From positions 19,048 through 83,047 of the forward strand of contig JAHDLC010000034.1 in NCBI GenBank assembly GCA_018436595.1: a stretch of DNA of 64,000 nucleotides, written 5' to 3'. This stretch comes from Synergistaceae bacterium. Lineage in GTDB: Bacteria; Synergistota; Synergistia; Synergistales; Aminobacteriaceae. A program made the position numbers and the translations under genes. Positions 49,720 through 59,332 of this stretch are shown here, piece by piece (within the stretch, counting starts at the first letter, position 1; each line of letters begins with the position of its first letter). Under the pieces are notes generated by a model. The model saw nothing but the letters and a program-made list of their open reading frames with translations. It did not search any database and was not told the DNA's origin.

Positions 49720-50355
49720 TTATCTGGCATAAAACTCGACGACGAGCTGTTCGGTCACGGGCGCATCAATCTGGTCACGGGCGGGAAGGGCGATGACTTT
49801 TCCTTCGATCTTTTCGGCGTTGACCTCGAGCCACTGGGGCACGGTACGTGCGGCGGCGACTTCCGCGTTTTCTTTCAGAAGGGCCGTTTCCCTGCTCTTC
49901 TCCGTGGCGGCGACCACGTCACCGGCGCTGACCATGAAGCTGGGGATGTCCACCCTTTTGCCGTTCACGAGGAAGTGACCGTGAAGGACGAGCTGCCTGG
50001 CCTGCTTTCTGCTGGTGGCAAACCCGAGACGGTAGACCACGTTGTCAAGCCTGCGCTCAAGAAGCTGCAGGAAGTTGTGGCCCGTCTGTCCGGTCATCTT
50101 GTTCGCGATTTCGAAAATCCTGTGGAACTGAGCTTCATGCATGCCGTAGAAACGGCGGAGCTTCTGCTTCTCCCGGAGACGGATTCCGTATTCGCTGATC
50201 TTCGTCCGGGGACGTCCCTTTTTCATTTTCGCGTTGGCTCCGGCTTCGCTTTTCGTGATGGCGCATTTCGCTGAATAGCAACGGTCGCCCTTCAGGAAGA
50301 GCTTGGTTCCCTCAGCCTTGCACTGACGGCACGAAGGCCCTATATATCTGCTCAT
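49720..50355 (-). CDS. rpsD: 30S ribosomal protein S4 (zinc-type)
   Basis: The 211-residue protein has an N-terminal CRQC...CYSAKC zinc cluster and the S4 RNA-binding domain (LERRLDNVVYRLGFATSRKQ, then LVLHGHFLVNGKRVDIPS). In addition to assembling the 30S body it often represses its own operon. It lies 11 bp upstream of rpoA. Confidence 0.97.
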   Translation of the reverse strand: MSRYIGPSCRQCKAEGTKLFLKGDRCYSAKCAITKSEAGANAKMKKGRPRTKISEYGIRLREKQKLRRFYGMHEAQFHRIFEIANKMTGQTGHNFLQLLERRLDNVVYRLGFATSRKQARQLVLHGHFLVNGKRVDIPSFMVSAGDVVAATEKSRETALLKENAEVAAARTVPQWLEVNAEKIEGKVIALPARDQIDAPVTEQLVVEFYAR

Positions 50356-50388
50356 AAGAAATACATTCCCTCCTTGACTGACCTTTTC

Positions 50389-50781
50389 CTACACTCTGCG
50401 CCGCTTCGGAGGACGGCAGCCGTTGTGAGGAATGGGGGTGGTGTCCCGTATCATGTTCACCTGCAGCCCTGCGGCCTGGAGCGACCTGATGGCGGACTCG
50501 CGGCCGGGGCCGGGGCCCTTCACGACCACGTCGATTTCCTGGACGCCGTGTTCCTGGACCGCCTTGGCGACCTGGGTCGCGGCGATCTGGGCGGCGAAGG
50601 GGGTGGACTTTCTCGTTCCCTTGAAGCCCACGTTCCCGCCGGAAGCCCATGCGAGGATGTTGCCGCCCTTGTCGCTCACGCAGACGATGGTGTTGTTGAA
50701 CGTCGAGTAGATGTGAGCGACACCGTAGCTGATATTCTTTCTTTCCTTGCGTTTCCCTTTACGGACCGTACGCTTGGCCAC
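50389..50781 (-). CDS. rpsK: 30S ribosomal protein S11
   Basis: The 130-residue protein has [31 protein letters not shown] and the C-terminal signature [20 protein letters not shown]. It forms the platform near the 30S E site. It lies between rpsM and rpsD as usual. Confidence 0.97.
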   Translation of the reverse strand: MAKRTVRKGKRKERKNISYGVAHIYSTFNNTIVCVSDKGGNILAWASGGNVGFKGTRKSTPFAAQIAATQVAKAVQEHGVQEIDVVVKGPGPGRESAIRSLQAAGLQVNMIRDTTPIPHNGCRPPKRRRV

Positions 50782-50818
50782 TTAATCCAGCCTCCTTGTT
50801 TTTCCTGGGTTCAGAAGG

Positions 50819-51196
50819 CTACTTCGTAGCCATCTTCTTGCCCGCGACAGTGCGCCGGGGTCCCTTGCGGGTGCGGGCATTGGTCTTGGTCTTCTGTCCG
50901 CGGACGGGAAGACCGAGCTTGTGACGCTGGCCCCTGTAGCAGCCTATGTCCATAAGCCGCTTGATGTTCATGGACACTTCCCTGCGAAGGTCGCCTTCCA
51001 CCTTGTGGTGATCTTCGATCTCCCTGCGGAGCTTCTGGGTCTCCTCCTCGGTGAGATCCTTCACCCTGGTGTCGGGGTTGACCCCCGTGACCTGGAGAAT
51101 CTTCCTGGAAGTGGGAAGTCCTATTCCGAAAATATACGTCAACGCAATTTCCACACGCTTGTCTCTGGGTATGTCTACTCCGGCGATTCGGGCCAT
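50819..51196 (-). CDS. rpsM: 30S ribosomal protein S13
   Basis: The 125-residue protein starts [20 protein letters not shown], has [14 protein letters not shown], and ends with [20 protein letters not shown]. It sits in the 30S head and contacts the 50S subunit and tRNA. It begins 8 bp after rpmJ. Confidence 0.97.
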   Translation of the reverse strand: MARIAGVDIPRDKRVEIALTYIFGIGLPTSRKILQVTGVNPDTRVKDLTEEETQKLRREIEDHHKVEGDLRREVSMNIKRLMDIGCYRGQRHKLGLPVRGQKTKTNARTRKGPRRTVAGKKMATK

Positions 51197-51204
51197 AGCC
51201 AGCC

Positions 51205-51330
51205 TTACCTCCTTGCACCCTGTCTCTGCTTATGGCGCGGATTTCTGCTGCAGATAATCCGCACGACACCCTTGCGCCGGATGACCCGGCAGAACTCGCA
51301 CATCGGTTTGACCGAAGGTTTCACTTTCAT
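51205..51330 (-). CDS. rpmJ: 50S ribosomal protein L36 (zinc-type)
   Basis: A 41-codon gene: [20 protein letters not shown] and then a [12 protein letters not shown] ending, the bL36 signature. Zinc ligands are C11, C14, C27 and H33. It is three or four residues longer at the C-terminus (GARR) than most L36. It lies 8 bp before rpsM, downstream of a TATAAT-containing promoter candidate. Confidence 0.95.
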   Translation of the reverse strand: MKVKPSVKPMCEFCRVIRRKGVVRIICSRNPRHKQRQGARR

Positions 51331-51416
51331 CCATTCCACGCTCCTCTGGCAAAGAACTTGAAAACAGATGCCCGCACCCGGGCTTCTGTAAATACCGCAT
51401 TTTCTCCAAGCGTTAA

Positions 51417-51445
51417 ATTATACAGCAGTATCGGTCAGAAGAAAA
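51417..51445 (-). promoter_or_regulatory. Possible promoter for rpmJ-rpsM-rpsK-rpsD-rpoA
   Basis: A perfect -10 TATAAT (minus strand, 51422-51417) lies in the 184-bp infA-rpmJ gap, about 90 bp before the rpmJ ATG. The -35 region 17 bp upstream (TTTTCT) is poor. An internal promoter here would let the alpha operon be expressed apart from spc. Confidence 0.5.
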
Positions 51446-51514
51446 CACTTTTCCGTCGCTGACGGTTCATCTTTTTTGAAAAACGCTCCCGGTACAGTCT
51501 GCTCCGTGCTTCCC

Positions 51515-51736
51515 TTATTTGTATCTATAGATTATCCGGCCCCGTGCCAAGTCGTAGGGGGATATCTCCACCAGGACCTTGTCGCCCGGCAGAATGCGGA
51601 TGAAATGAAGCCGCATTTTCCCGGAAACATGGGCGAGAATCCTGTGCCCGTTGTCGAGTTCCACCCGGAACATGGCATTTGGGAGAGGTTCTATCACTTT
51701 CCCCCGTACTTCTATCACGTCGTCTTTGTTGGACAT
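51515..51736 (-). CDS. infA: Translation initiation factor IF-1
   Basis: The 73-residue OB-fold protein reads [52 protein letters not shown], all IF-1. It occupies the 30S A site during initiation. It lies 9 bp after the KOW gene, with a 184-bp gap before rpmJ. Confidence 0.97.
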   Translation of the reverse strand: MSNKDDVIEVRGKVIEPLPNAMFRVELDNGHRILAHVSGKMRLHFIRILPGDKVLVEISPYDLARGRIIYRYK

Positions 51737-51745
51737 GCGGTTTCT

Positions 51746-52057
51746 TCATCCTCCCTGCTGTTCATTTCGATAAAGGCCCGACAGTAGAGCCTGAAATCTT
51801 CCTGCGTCCATTCTTCCTTCCGACAGGATACTGTGCGCTATTTCGTCAAGATACCATCCCGTGCGCTGCAGGTGGATCGTGTTTTTTGGCTTGGGTTTCG
51901 CGGGCGTGTATTTCCGCCCGTCCGCGAGGTATACCCTTCGCCCGTCTTCCGAAACGCCTACGATCACATACCATCTGCCGGCATCTTTTCCTTTACGGGA
52001 TCGAACAACTTGACCGATTCTGCACAGGCTGTCGTCGGGAAGCTCATTCAGGCCCAT
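51746..52057 (-). CDS. KOW-domain RNA-binding protein
   Basis: The 103-residue protein has a KOW-like N-terminal stretch, CRIGQVVRSRKGKDAGRWYV followed by IVGVSEDGRRVYLADGRKY, resembling the L14e-type beta-barrel of ribosome-associated KOW proteins. A helical C-terminal tail follows. Genes like this lie between map and infA in Synergistota and many Firmicutes; the role is unknown, probably ribosome or RNA binding. ATG 52057 overlaps the map stop by 10 bp. Confidence 0.78.
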   Translation of the reverse strand: MGLNELPDDSLCRIGQVVRSRKGKDAGRWYVIVGVSEDGRRVYLADGRKYTPAKPKPKNTIHLQRTGWYLDEIAHSILSEGRMDAGRFQALLSGLYRNEQQGG

Positions 52058-52824
52058 GTCCACGGAGTAAGAATCTCCGGCTCTCCATCGCGGATGAGAA
52101 CCGACTTTTCGAAATGAGCGGCATCGGAGCCGTCCACCGTCATGACCACCCACTGGTCACGGCCGACCTCGACTTCTTCGGCGCCGGCCATCACCATTGG
52201 CTCGATGGCCAAAGTCATTCCCGCTTTGAGTGTAATTCCCCGTCCCGGACGCCCGTAGTTCGGGATCTGGGGCGGTTCGTGCAGATGAGCGCCGATGCCG
52301 TGCCCCGAGTAGTCCCTCACAAGGCCGAAGGCGTGGGGAGCGATAAAGCTCTCGACGGCATGGCCCAGGTCTCCCAGGGTATTGCCCGGCTTCGCCATGG
52401 AAATTGCCTTCTCCAGGCTCCCCCGGGTGACATCCAGAAGCTTCCGGCGCACGCCGTTCACCATCCCGACGGGGTAGGTGCAGGCCGCGTCACCATAGTA
52501 TCCCGAATAACAGGCACCAACGTCAATGCTGATGATGTCGCCTTCTTCAAGATACCGGGCGCTGCTCGGAATGCCGTGGACGATTTCCTTGTTGATGGAA
52601 GCGCACACGGCTCCCGGAAAGGGCGTGGGAATGCCGGGAACCCGGTATCCCTTGAAAGCGGGGGTCGCCCCGGCCTTCCGGATGATGTCCTCGGCCGCCC
52701 GGTCGATCTCGGCGGTGGTCACTCCGGGGCGAACAATCCCGCCGATCATGTCAAGCACATCGGCTACGATCTTTCCCGCTTTCCGCATGTACACCAGTTC
52801 GTTTTCTTTTTTCAGTGTTATCAT
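52048..52824 (-). CDS. map: Type I methionine aminopeptidase
   Basis: The 258-residue enzyme has the pita-bread fold motifs: INKEIVHGIPSSARYLEEGD, SIDVGACYSGYYGDAA, DYSGHGIGAHLHEPPQIPNY and AIEPMVMAGAEEVE. The metal ligands (two Asp, one His, two Glu) fall within these. It removes the initiator methionine. It overlaps the adk stop by 4 bp (ATGA). Confidence 0.96.
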   Translation of the reverse strand: MITLKKENELVYMRKAGKIVADVLDMIGGIVRPGVTTAEIDRAAEDIIRKAGATPAFKGYRVPGIPTPFPGAVCASINKEIVHGIPSSARYLEEGDIISIDVGACYSGYYGDAACTYPVGMVNGVRRKLLDVTRGSLEKAISMAKPGNTLGDLGHAVESFIAPHAFGLVRDYSGHGIGAHLHEPPQIPNYGRPGRGITLKAGMTLAIEPMVMAGAEEVEVGRDQWVVMTVDGSDAAHFEKSVLIRDGEPEILTPWTWA

Positions 52825-53471
52825 TCCGTACCGCCGACTGCCGTCTCGAGTTCCTCGAGCAGTGAATGTCCGTGCCGCGCCGAGGGCAGCCTTACGAACT
52901 TGTGCTTTCCTTCGTAATAGGATATCACCGGCGCGGTCTGGTCATAAAATACCCTCAGCCGTTTGCGGATGACATCTTCCCTGTCGTCATCCCGCTGGTA
53001 GAGTTCTCCGCCGCATTTTTCGCAAAGGTCTCCCTTCGCCGAGGGCTTGAACTCCACGTTGTAGATCGCTCCGCAGGAGCGGCAGGTCCTCCGCCCCGAG
53101 AGGCGCTTGACCACCGTTTCTTCGTCGACATCGAGGAGCACCACTTTGTCGAGGCTGAGGTGCAACTCTTCAAGGATCTTCTCCAGGGCTTTCGCCTGGG
53201 GAACCGTCCGGGGAAAACCATCGAGGATGAAACCCTTTTCGCAGTCGGGCTCCCGAAGCCGATCCTCCATCATCGCAATGACGATGTCGTCAGGCACGAG
53301 CTTGCCCGCATCCATGTAGGACCGTGCCTTCAGGCCCAGCGGAGTATTGTTTTTCACGTTTTCGCGAAAAATATCTCCGGTGGAAATATGCGCTACAGGG
53401 TATTTCTTGTCGATTTCCGCCGCTAGCGTCCCTTTGCCTGCCCCGGGTGAACCAAGAAGAATTATGCGCAT
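52821..53471 (-). CDS. adk: Adenylate kinase (zinc-LID type)
   Basis: The 216-residue enzyme has the P-loop LLGSPGAGKGTLA, GFILDGFPRTVPQA, and a LID domain with CRSCGAIYN...CEKCGG, which binds zinc as in Gram-positive and thermophile enzymes. It converts AMP and ATP to ADP. It lies between secY and map. Confidence 0.97.
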   Translation of the reverse strand: MRIILLGSPGAGKGTLAAEIDKKYPVAHISTGDIFRENVKNNTPLGLKARSYMDAGKLVPDDIVIAMMEDRLREPDCEKGFILDGFPRTVPQAKALEKILEELHLSLDKVVLLDVDEETVVKRLSGRRTCRSCGAIYNVEFKPSAKGDLCEKCGGELYQRDDDREDVIRKRLRVFYDQTAPVISYYEGKHKFVRLPSARHGHSLLEELETAVGGTE

Positions 53472-53482
53472 TGTCCTTCTCC

Positions 53483-54775
53483 TTAAAAGCGAAGTAGTCC
53501 GCCGGCCTTGTCCTTACGCTTGAGTATCCCCTCGTAATGCCGCATAAGAAGCTGTCCCTCGATCTGGTGGACCGTGTCGAGAGCCACGCCGACGACGATG
53601 AGAACCGCTGTTCCGCCGAAGTAGAAGCTGGTGATCCCCATGAACTGGGTCATGAGGTTCGGAACAAGGGCGACCCCTGCGAGGAACACAGCGCCGCCCA
53701 GGGTGATCCGGCTCATCACTTTCTCGATGAAATCCGATGTGGGTTTGCCAGGCCGGATTCCGAGAATGAAGCCTCCGTACTTCTTCATGTTGTTCGCCAC
53801 GTCTGACGGGTTGAAGACCACGGCAGTGTAGAAGTAGCTGAAGAAGACGATGAGCGCCACGTAGAAAACGGTGTAGAAAATGCTGTCCGGCGCGAAAATG
53901 CGCTGGAAGAACAGGCCTATGTCACCGGTGAAAAACTTTGCCACCGAATAGGGGAACAGGAGCACCGATGAGGCGAAGATGATGGGGATGACTCCGGCCT
54001 GGTTGACCTTCAGGGGTATGAAGGTGCTCTGTCCGCCGTAGACCTTGTTGCCTACCACCCTTTTGGCGTACTGCACGGGGAGCCGTCTCTGCCCCTCCTG
54101 CAGCATGATGCATCCCGCTATGACGCCCACCATGAGCATAAGGGCGAGCAGCAGGACGAGGGCGTTCATTTCGCCGAGCTTGAGCATGTTCCAGCTCTGG
54201 ATGATGGCCTCGGGAACCCTGGCGACGATACCGGCGAAGATGAGCAGGGAAATGCCGTTGCCGATGCCGTGGTCCGAGATTTCCTCACCGAGCCACATGA
54301 CGGCGATGGATCCCGCCGTGACGGTGCTCACGACAACCACTCCGTCGAAGAAGTGACCGCTGAATATACCGAGACCTCGAAGCCAGAAGGTCATGCCCAC
54401 CGCCTGCACAAGGGCGAAGAGGACTGCGGCGTACCGGGTCCACTGGACGATCTTCTTCCGGCCGTCCTCCCCTTCCTTCTGCATCTTCTCAAGGGCGGGG
54501 AAAATGACCACAAGCAGCTGCATGACGATGCTGGCGTTGATGTACGGGGCGACGCCGAGTGCGAATATACTGAACCGCCTCAGCGCGCCGCCCGCGAAAA
54601 TGTCGAGGAATCCAAGAACTCCCCCGCCGTCGAACAGGCGGGACATGGCCTCAGCGTCGATCCCGGGCGTCGGGACGTGGGCCCCCAGGCGGAAAATGAA
54701 CAGCACCCCGAGGGAGAAGAGGATTCTTCTTTTCAGGTCAGGCAGTCTGAAGGCATCCCGGAAGGAATCGATCAC
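53483..54775 (-). CDS. secY: Protein translocase subunit SecY
   Basis: The 430-residue channel protein has ten predicted membrane segments, FIFRLGAHVPTPGID at the N-terminus, FSIFALGVAPYINASIVMQL, SDHGIGNGISLLIFAGI and the cytoplasmic KRVVGNKVYGGQSTFIPLKV. It is followed by adk and preceded directly by rplO (1 bp apart). Confidence 0.97.
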   Translation of the reverse strand: MIDSFRDAFRLPDLKRRILFSLGVLFIFRLGAHVPTPGIDAEAMSRLFDGGGVLGFLDIFAGGALRRFSIFALGVAPYINASIVMQLLVVIFPALEKMQKEGEDGRKKIVQWTRYAAVLFALVQAVGMTFWLRGLGIFSGHFFDGVVVVSTVTAGSIAVMWLGEEISDHGIGNGISLLIFAGIVARVPEAIIQSWNMLKLGEMNALVLLLALMLMVGVIAGCIMLQEGQRRLPVQYAKRVVGNKVYGGQSTFIPLKVNQAGVIPIIFASSVLLFPYSVAKFFTGDIGLFFQRIFAPDSIFYTVFYVALIVFFSYFYTAVVFNPSDVANNMKKYGGFILGIRPGKPTSDFIEKVMSRITLGGAVFLAGVALVPNLMTQFMGITSFYFGGTAVLIVVGVALDTVHQIEGQLLMRHYEGILKRKDKAGGLLRF

Positions 54776-55222
54776 TTAGATCACCTCGGCCTTCCCACCC
54801 GCTGCTTCGATCTTCGCTTTTGCCTGGGCGCTGAACGCCTGGGCCTGCACAGTGAGCGCCTTGTCGATGTCGCCCGAGGCGAGAACCTTCACGGGGACAT
54901 TGTCCTTCTGGACGAGGCGCGCTGCATACATTTCGGAGAAGCCTACCGTCGCCCCCGCTTCAAATCTGGAGGCAAGGGATTCCACGTTGACGATCTGGAA
55001 TTCCTTGGCGAATCTCGCGTTGTTGAAACCCTTCTTGGGAATCCGGCGCATCATGGGCATCTGGCCGCCTTCGAAGCCCGGCCGCACTCCGCCGCCGCTC
55101 CTGGCTTTCTGTCCCTTGTGACCTTTTCCCGCAGTCTTTCCCGTTCCGCTTCCGATGCCCTGCCCGAGCCGTTTGCCTTTTCTCTTGGCTCCGGGGGCGG
55201 GGCGAAGTTCATGCAAGCTCAT
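54776..55222 (-). CDS. rplO: 50S ribosomal protein L15
   Basis: The 148-residue protein starts [20 protein letters not shown], has [20 protein letters not shown] and [18 protein letters not shown], the uL15 signature. It lies 12 bp after rpmD. Confidence 0.97.
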   Translation of the reverse strand: MSLHELRPAPGAKRKGKRLGQGIGSGTGKTAGKGHKGQKARSGGGVRPGFEGGQMPMMRRIPKKGFNNARFAKEFQIVNVESLASRFEAGATVGFSEMYAARLVQKDNVPVKVLASGDIDKALTVQAQAFSAQAKAKIEAAGGKAEVI

Positions 55223-55234
55223 GGAGTGTCCCCC

Positions 55235-55420
55235 CTAATTCTCCACGGCAACACATTCCACCAGGTGGCTGACCTTGTTGACCATGCCGCGGATCTGGGG
55301 GGTGTCGTCGTGTTCTACTGTCTGGTTGAGTTTGGTAAGGCCAAGGGCACGGACTGTCCGCTTCTGGACCTCGGGCCTGCCGATGGAGCTCCTCTTCCAA
55401 GTGATACGAAGCTTTGCCAT
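55235..55420 (-). CDS. rpmD: 50S ribosomal protein L30
   Basis: The 61-residue protein reads [40 protein letters not shown], the uL30 signature. It is present here although some phyla have lost it. Confidence 0.96.
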   Translation of the reverse strand: MAKLRITWKRSSIGRPEVQKRTVRALGLTKLNQTVEHDDTPQIRGMVNKVSHLVECVAVEN

Positions 55421-55431
55421 GAGAATGCCTC

Positions 55432-55944
55432 CTACTCAGCAGCGGCTTCAGGGCTTTTCTTGCCCCTGAGCCGGAGAATCTCGTCGGGAGTCCTCATCTC
55501 CTCAAGAGCCTGGACGGTCGCCCAGGCTACGTTGATGGGGTTGGACGTCCTGCCGATGACCTTGGCCACTACGTCCTTCACTCCCCCGAGCTCCATGATG
55601 GCACGGACCACTCCGCCGGCGATAACTCCCGTTCCGGGAACGGCAGGCTTGAGAAGAACGGAAGCCGCGCCGAAAACGCCGTTTACGGGGTGGGGAATGG
55701 TGTTCCCGATCCTCTTCAGTTCCACGAGGCTCTTTCCGGCCTTGTCAATGCCCTTGCGGACAGCTTCGGAAATTTCCTTCGCCTTGCCCATGCCGACACC
55801 GACGTACCGGTCGCCGTCGCCTACTACGACGAGGACGCTGAACTTGAAGCGCTTTCCGCCCTTGACAACCTTGCTGACCCGGTTGATGGCGACGACGCGC
55901 TCGGTAAGTTCCATCCCCTTGGCATCTATCTTTTTCCTGATCAT
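55432..55944 (-). CDS. rpsE: 30S ribosomal protein S5
   Basis: The 170-residue protein has the S5 RNA-binding domain ([38 protein letters not shown]) and a C-terminal domain with [20 protein letters not shown]. It lies between rplR and rpmD. Confidence 0.97.
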   Translation of the reverse strand: MIRKKIDAKGMELTERVVAINRVSKVVKGGKRFKFSVLVVVGDGDRYVGVGMGKAKEISEAVRKGIDKAGKSLVELKRIGNTIPHPVNGVFGAASVLLKPAVPGTGVIAGGVVRAIMELGGVKDVVAKVIGRTSNPINVAWATVQALEEMRTPDEILRLRGKKSPEAAAE

Positions 55945-55959
55945 CCTCTGCGCCTCCCC

Positions 55960-56325
55960 TTAGAACTTCAGGCCGGCTTCGCGGGCGGCTTCCGCCAGGG
56001 CCTTGACCTTGCCATGGAACATGTGTCCGCCCCTGTCGAAGACCACCGACGTGATGCCCTTGGCGAGAGCACGTTCAGCAGCGACTTTGCCCACCGCCTT
56101 GGCGGCTTCCATGTTGCACGTACCGGCCAGGACGCTCTTGACGGACGGCTCCACCGTGGAAGCCGCCGCGAGGGTATGCCCGGCTTCATCATCGATGAAC
56201 TGGACGTAGATGTGGGACAGACTGTGGAAAACAGCCATCCTGGGCTTGGCGGCGGTGCCGGACACCTGTTTGCGAAGCCTGGCGTGACGAATTTCGCGCA
56301 TGACGCTTCTGCTTTTGATCTTCAT
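55960..56325 (-). CDS. rplR: 50S ribosomal protein L18
   Basis: The 121-residue 5S-rRNA-binding protein has [34 protein letters not shown] and ending [20 protein letters not shown], the uL18 signature. Confidence 0.96.
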   Translation of the reverse strand: MKIKSRSVMREIRHARLRKQVSGTAAKPRMAVFHSLSHIYVQFIDDEAGHTLAAASTVEPSVKSVLAGTCNMEAAKAVGKVAAERALAKGITSVVFDRGGHMFHGKVKALAEAAREAGLKF

Positions 56326-56341
56326 GTCAATTCACCTCAAA

Positions 56342-56881
56342 TTACTTGGCGCCGGTCTTTCCGGCCTTGCGGATAATCCGCTCGCCGGCGTACCGTATTC
56401 CCTTGCCCTGGTAAGGTTCGGGAGAGCGGAACCCGCGAATGATCGCCGCTACCTGGCCCACCGCCTGCTTGTCGATCCCCGCCACAGAAAGTTTCGTGGG
56501 ACCGTCGAGGGCGATTTCAATCCCCGCGGGAGCTTCAAACTCCACGGGGTTGGAATAGCCGAGGTTCAGAACGAGCTTTTTCCCCTGCATCTGGGCGCGG
56601 TATCCCACGCCGACGATTTCGAGGTCTTTTTTGAAGCCGGTGGTTACACCGGTGACCATGTTGGCGATGAGAGCCCTCATCATGCCGTGAAACGACTTGG
56701 TCTGCTTCTGCTCGTTCTGCCTGGAGACGACGATGTGCCCGTCCTCAACGGCGATGTCGATTCCCGGAACGGTGGGAGTCGAAAGTTTTCCCTTGGGGCC
56801 CTGGACGGTCACAGCGCCGTCCTTGACGGCAATGCTCACGCCGGAGCCGAGGGGAATGATTTTTCGTCCGATTCGAGACAT
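56342..56881 (-). CDS. rplF: 50S ribosomal protein L6
   Basis: The 179-residue protein has MSRIGRKIIPLGSGVSIAVK, VQGPKGKLS, and near the end the L6 signature EPYQGKGIRYAGERIIRKAG. It lies 16 bp after rpsH. Confidence 0.97.
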   Translation of the reverse strand: MSRIGRKIIPLGSGVSIAVKDGAVTVQGPKGKLSTPTVPGIDIAVEDGHIVVSRQNEQKQTKSFHGMMRALIANMVTGVTTGFKKDLEIVGVGYRAQMQGKKLVLNLGYSNPVEFEAPAGIEIALDGPTKLSVAGIDKQAVGQVAAIIRGFRSPEPYQGKGIRYAGERIIRKAGKTGAK

Positions 56882-56897
56882 CTAGCGCACCCCCACT

Positions 56898-57302
56898 TTA
56901 CCAGACATAGCAGAGAACTTCGCCGCCCAGGCCGAGCTGCGTCGCTTCCGTGTCCGTCTTGAGGCCCTTGGAGGTGGAGATGACCGCTATTCCAAGCCCT
57001 CCCATGACCTTGGGAAGGTCGGCATGGCCGACGTAAATTCTTCTGCCGGGCTTGCTGATCCTGCGAAGCCCCTGAATGACCCGCTCCCTGTTGGGACCGT
57101 AGGAGAGGAAAAGCCTGATGGAGCTGTAAGGCTTCTTCGGGTCGCTGACAACCTTGAAATTCTTGATGTAGCCCGCTTCCTTGAGAATGCGGGCGATTTC
57201 CATCTTGATTTTGCTTGAAGGCACATCGACGCTCTCATGGAAAACCATGTTCGCGTTCCGTATGCGCGCAAGCATATCCGCTATCGGATCGGTGACGTAC
57301 AT
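56898..57302 (-). CDS. rpsH: 30S ribosomal protein S8
   Basis: The 134-residue protein has [20 protein letters not shown] and the C-terminal [19 protein letters not shown], the uS8 signature. In enteric bacteria S8 represses the spc operon; whether that holds here is not shown by the sequence. Confidence 0.97.
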   Translation of the reverse strand: MYVTDPIADMLARIRNANMVFHESVDVPSSKIKMEIARILKEAGYIKNFKVVSDPKKPYSSIRLFLSYGPNRERVIQGLRRISKPGRRIYVGHADLPKVMGGLGIAVISTSKGLKTDTEATQLGLGGEVLCYVW

Positions 57303-57330
57303 TCCTCGTAACCCCCTTCAGTCCACTCTG

Positions 57331-57516
57331 CTACCAGCTAGACTTCACTACGCCGGGGATTTTTCCCTCGCGAGCGAGCTTTCTGAAGCAGCAACGGCAC
57401 ATGTTGAATCGTCTCATGTATCCGTGAACACGGCCGCAGAGCGGGCACCTGTTATACTTTCTCACCGCGAACTTCGGGGGCTGCGTCGTCTTGTACTTTA
57501 TTGCCTTTCTTGCCAT
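57331..57516 (-). CDS. rpsN: 30S ribosomal protein S14 (type Z)
   Basis: The 61-residue short form has a zinc cluster [20 protein letters not shown] and the ending [15 protein letters not shown]. The zinc type is the C+ form common in Gram-positives and several diderm phyla. Confidence 0.97.
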   Translation of the reverse strand: MARKAIKYKTTQPPKFAVRKYNRCPLCGRVHGYMRRFNMCRCCFRKLAREGKIPGVVKSSW

Positions 57517-57534
57517 CTCGAAAATCCCCCTTTC

Positions 57535-58077
57535 CTACCGGTTGAAGGGCATTCCCAGCTCGCGGAGCAGAGCATGGGCTTCCTCATCCGTTTTCGCGGA
57601 CGTTACGATCGACACGTTCATTCCGCGCGGGCGGATGACCTTGTCATAGTTGATCTCCGGGAAAATGAGCTGCTCCCGGAGGCCGAGGTTGTAGTTGCCC
57701 CTTCCGTCGAATCCCCGCCGCGTTACTCCCTGGAAGTCCTTGATGCTGGGAAGGGCGAGGGAAACAAGCCTGTCGAGGAATTCCCACATGCGGGCTCCCC
57801 GGAGGGTGACGGTGCAGGCGACAGGCATTCCCTGGCGGACCTTGAAGCCTGCCACGGACTTTTTCGCCCTCTTGAGGAGGGGACGCTGCCCTGTGATGGC
57901 CGTAAGCTCGGCCATGGAGACATCCATGTACTTGATGTCAACTTTTGCTTCGCCCGCTCCGATGTTCACCACGATCTTCTTCAGGCGGGGGATCTCCATG
58001 ACGTTCTTGTAGCCGAATTCTTTCGCAAGGTTTCCTGCGACTTCGTTTTTATATTTCTCGAGAAAACGAGGGGTCAT
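57535..58077 (-). CDS. rplE: 50S ribosomal protein L5
   Basis: The 180-residue 5S-rRNA-binding protein has NVMEIPRLKKIVVNIGAGEA, FKVRQGMPVACTVTLRGARM and GRGNYNLGLREQLIFPEINY. It lies between rplX and rpsN. Confidence 0.97.
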   Translation of the reverse strand: MTPRFLEKYKNEVAGNLAKEFGYKNVMEIPRLKKIVVNIGAGEAKVDIKYMDVSMAELTAITGQRPLLKRAKKSVAGFKVRQGMPVACTVTLRGARMWEFLDRLVSLALPSIKDFQGVTRRGFDGRGNYNLGLREQLIFPEINYDKVIRPRGMNVSIVTSAKTDEEAHALLRELGMPFNR

Positions 58078-58092
58078 GGCGCACTCTCCTCC

Positions 58093-58419
58093 TTACACCT
58101 GGTCCACGATTTCGCCGCATGCCTTGCACAGACGGACCTTTTTTCCGCTGTCGAGGTAGCCGCGGCCTACGCGGGTAGCAGCGCCGCAAGAGGGGCACAC
58201 GAGCATGACCTTGCTGGCGTAGATCGGCCCTTCCTGTTTCACAATGCCGGACTGGGGGTTCTTCTGGGAGGGCTTCACATGCTTCGTCGCCATGTTCACG
58301 CCCTCGATCACCAGGAGATCCCGGTCGGGGATCGAACGAAGGACCTTGCCTTCTTTCCCCTTGTCTTTTCCGGAGATGACCCGGACCCGGTCACCTTTTT
58401 TCAGTCTCATCTTGCCCAT
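58093..58419 (-). CDS. rplX: 50S ribosomal protein L24
   Basis: The 108-residue KOW protein has MRLKKGDRVRVISGKDKGKE and a C-terminal zinc-like pair of cysteine motifs (CPSC...CKAC), as in many bacterial L24. The start at 58419 (MGKMRLKKG) has GGAGG 10 nt upstream; the eight codons before it overlap the approach to rplN and are not conserved. Confidence 0.95.
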   Translation of the reverse strand: MGKMRLKKGDRVRVISGKDKGKEGKVLRSIPDRDLLVIEGVNMATKHVKPSQKNPQSGIVKQEGPIYASKVMLVCPSCGAATRVGRGYLDSGKKVRLCKACGEIVDQV

Positions 58420-58435
58420 AGTCCATTGTCCTCCG

Positions 58436-58804
58436 TTACACAACTTCAGGGGCGAGGGAGAGGATGCGCATGTACTTCTTCGCTCTCAGTTCCCGTCCCA
58501 CCGGCCCGAAGATTCGGGTTCCCTTGGGGTCACCGTTGTTGTCGATGATCACCGCGGCGTTGTCGTCAAACCGGACATAGGAACCGTCCGCCCTGCGGAT
58601 CTCCTTCTTGGTCCGGACGATGACCGCCTTGACCACCGATCCCTTCGCGATGTTGCTGTTGGGAATCGCCTCGCGGACGGACGCCACGATCACGTCGCCG
58701 ATGGTGCCGAATCTTCTTTTGCTTCCGCCGAGCACCTGGATGCAGAACAGCTTCTTCGCACCGGAGTTGTCAGCCACATTGAGTACAGTCGTCAACTGGA
58801 TCAT
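58436..58804 (-). CDS. rplN: 50S ribosomal protein L14
   Basis: The 122-residue protein starts [20 protein letters not shown], the uL14 signature, and has [20 protein letters not shown]. It lies 3 bp after rpsQ. Confidence 0.97.
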   Translation of the reverse strand: MIQLTTVLNVADNSGAKKLFCIQVLGGSKRRFGTIGDVIVASVREAIPNSNIAKGSVVKAVIVRTKKEIRRADGSYVRFDDNAAVIIDNNGDPKGTRIFGPVGRELRAKKYMRILSLAPEVV

Positions 58805-58807
58805 GGC

Positions 58808-59104
58808 CTATGCCTCCCCGCCGTTCTCCTCGACCGAGTCGAACACGGGCGCGCGCCGGACGATCTCGAGAAGGGTCCATCTCTTGGTCTTGCTCAGGGG
58901 CCGTGACTCACCGATGGTCACGAGGTCCCCCATTCTGCATTCATTGTTCTCATCATGGGCGGTGTATTTCTTCGCCCGGATGATCCTCTTTCCGTAGAGG
59001 GGATGTTCGTCATACCGCGTTACCCTGACGACCACGGTCTTGTCCATCTTGTCGCTGACGACCGTACCGGTCCGGACCTTGCGGTGAGGTTTCCGCTCTT
59101 CCAT
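58808..59104 (-). CDS. rpsQ: 30S ribosomal protein S17
   Basis: The 98-residue OB-fold protein has [20 protein letters not shown] and [20 protein letters not shown]. The ending VEENGGEA is a short acidic extension beyond the usual C-terminus. Confidence 0.96.
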   Translation of the reverse strand: MEERKPHRKVRTGTVVSDKMDKTVVVRVTRYDEHPLYGKRIIRAKKYTAHDENNECRMGDLVTIGESRPLSKTKRWTLLEIVRRAPVFDSVEENGGEA

Positions 59105-59110
59105 TCGGGG

Positions 59111-59332
59111 TTACCTCCTTCCGGCGGACTGCTCGCCGGCCATCTGTTTCTCACGGACAACCGTCAGCACCCTGGCGATCGTCTTCTTCACAGCGTTGAT
59201 CCTGCTTGTGTTCTGGAGCTGCCCGATGGCGTTCTGGAACCGCAGGTTGAACAGCTCTTCCTTATATTGTCTGTGCTTCTCGTTCAGTTCTTCGATCGTA
59301 AGATCGCGCAGATTCTTGGCTTCCATGTTCAT
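59111..59332 (-). CDS. rpmC: 50S ribosomal protein L29
   Basis: The 73-residue helical protein has [40 protein letters not shown], the uL29 signature. Its ATG overlaps the rplP stop (ATGA). Confidence 0.96.
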   Translation of the reverse strand: MNMEAKNLRDLTIEELNEKHRQYKEELFNLRFQNAIGQLQNTSRINAVKKTIARVLTVVREKQMAGEQSAGRR

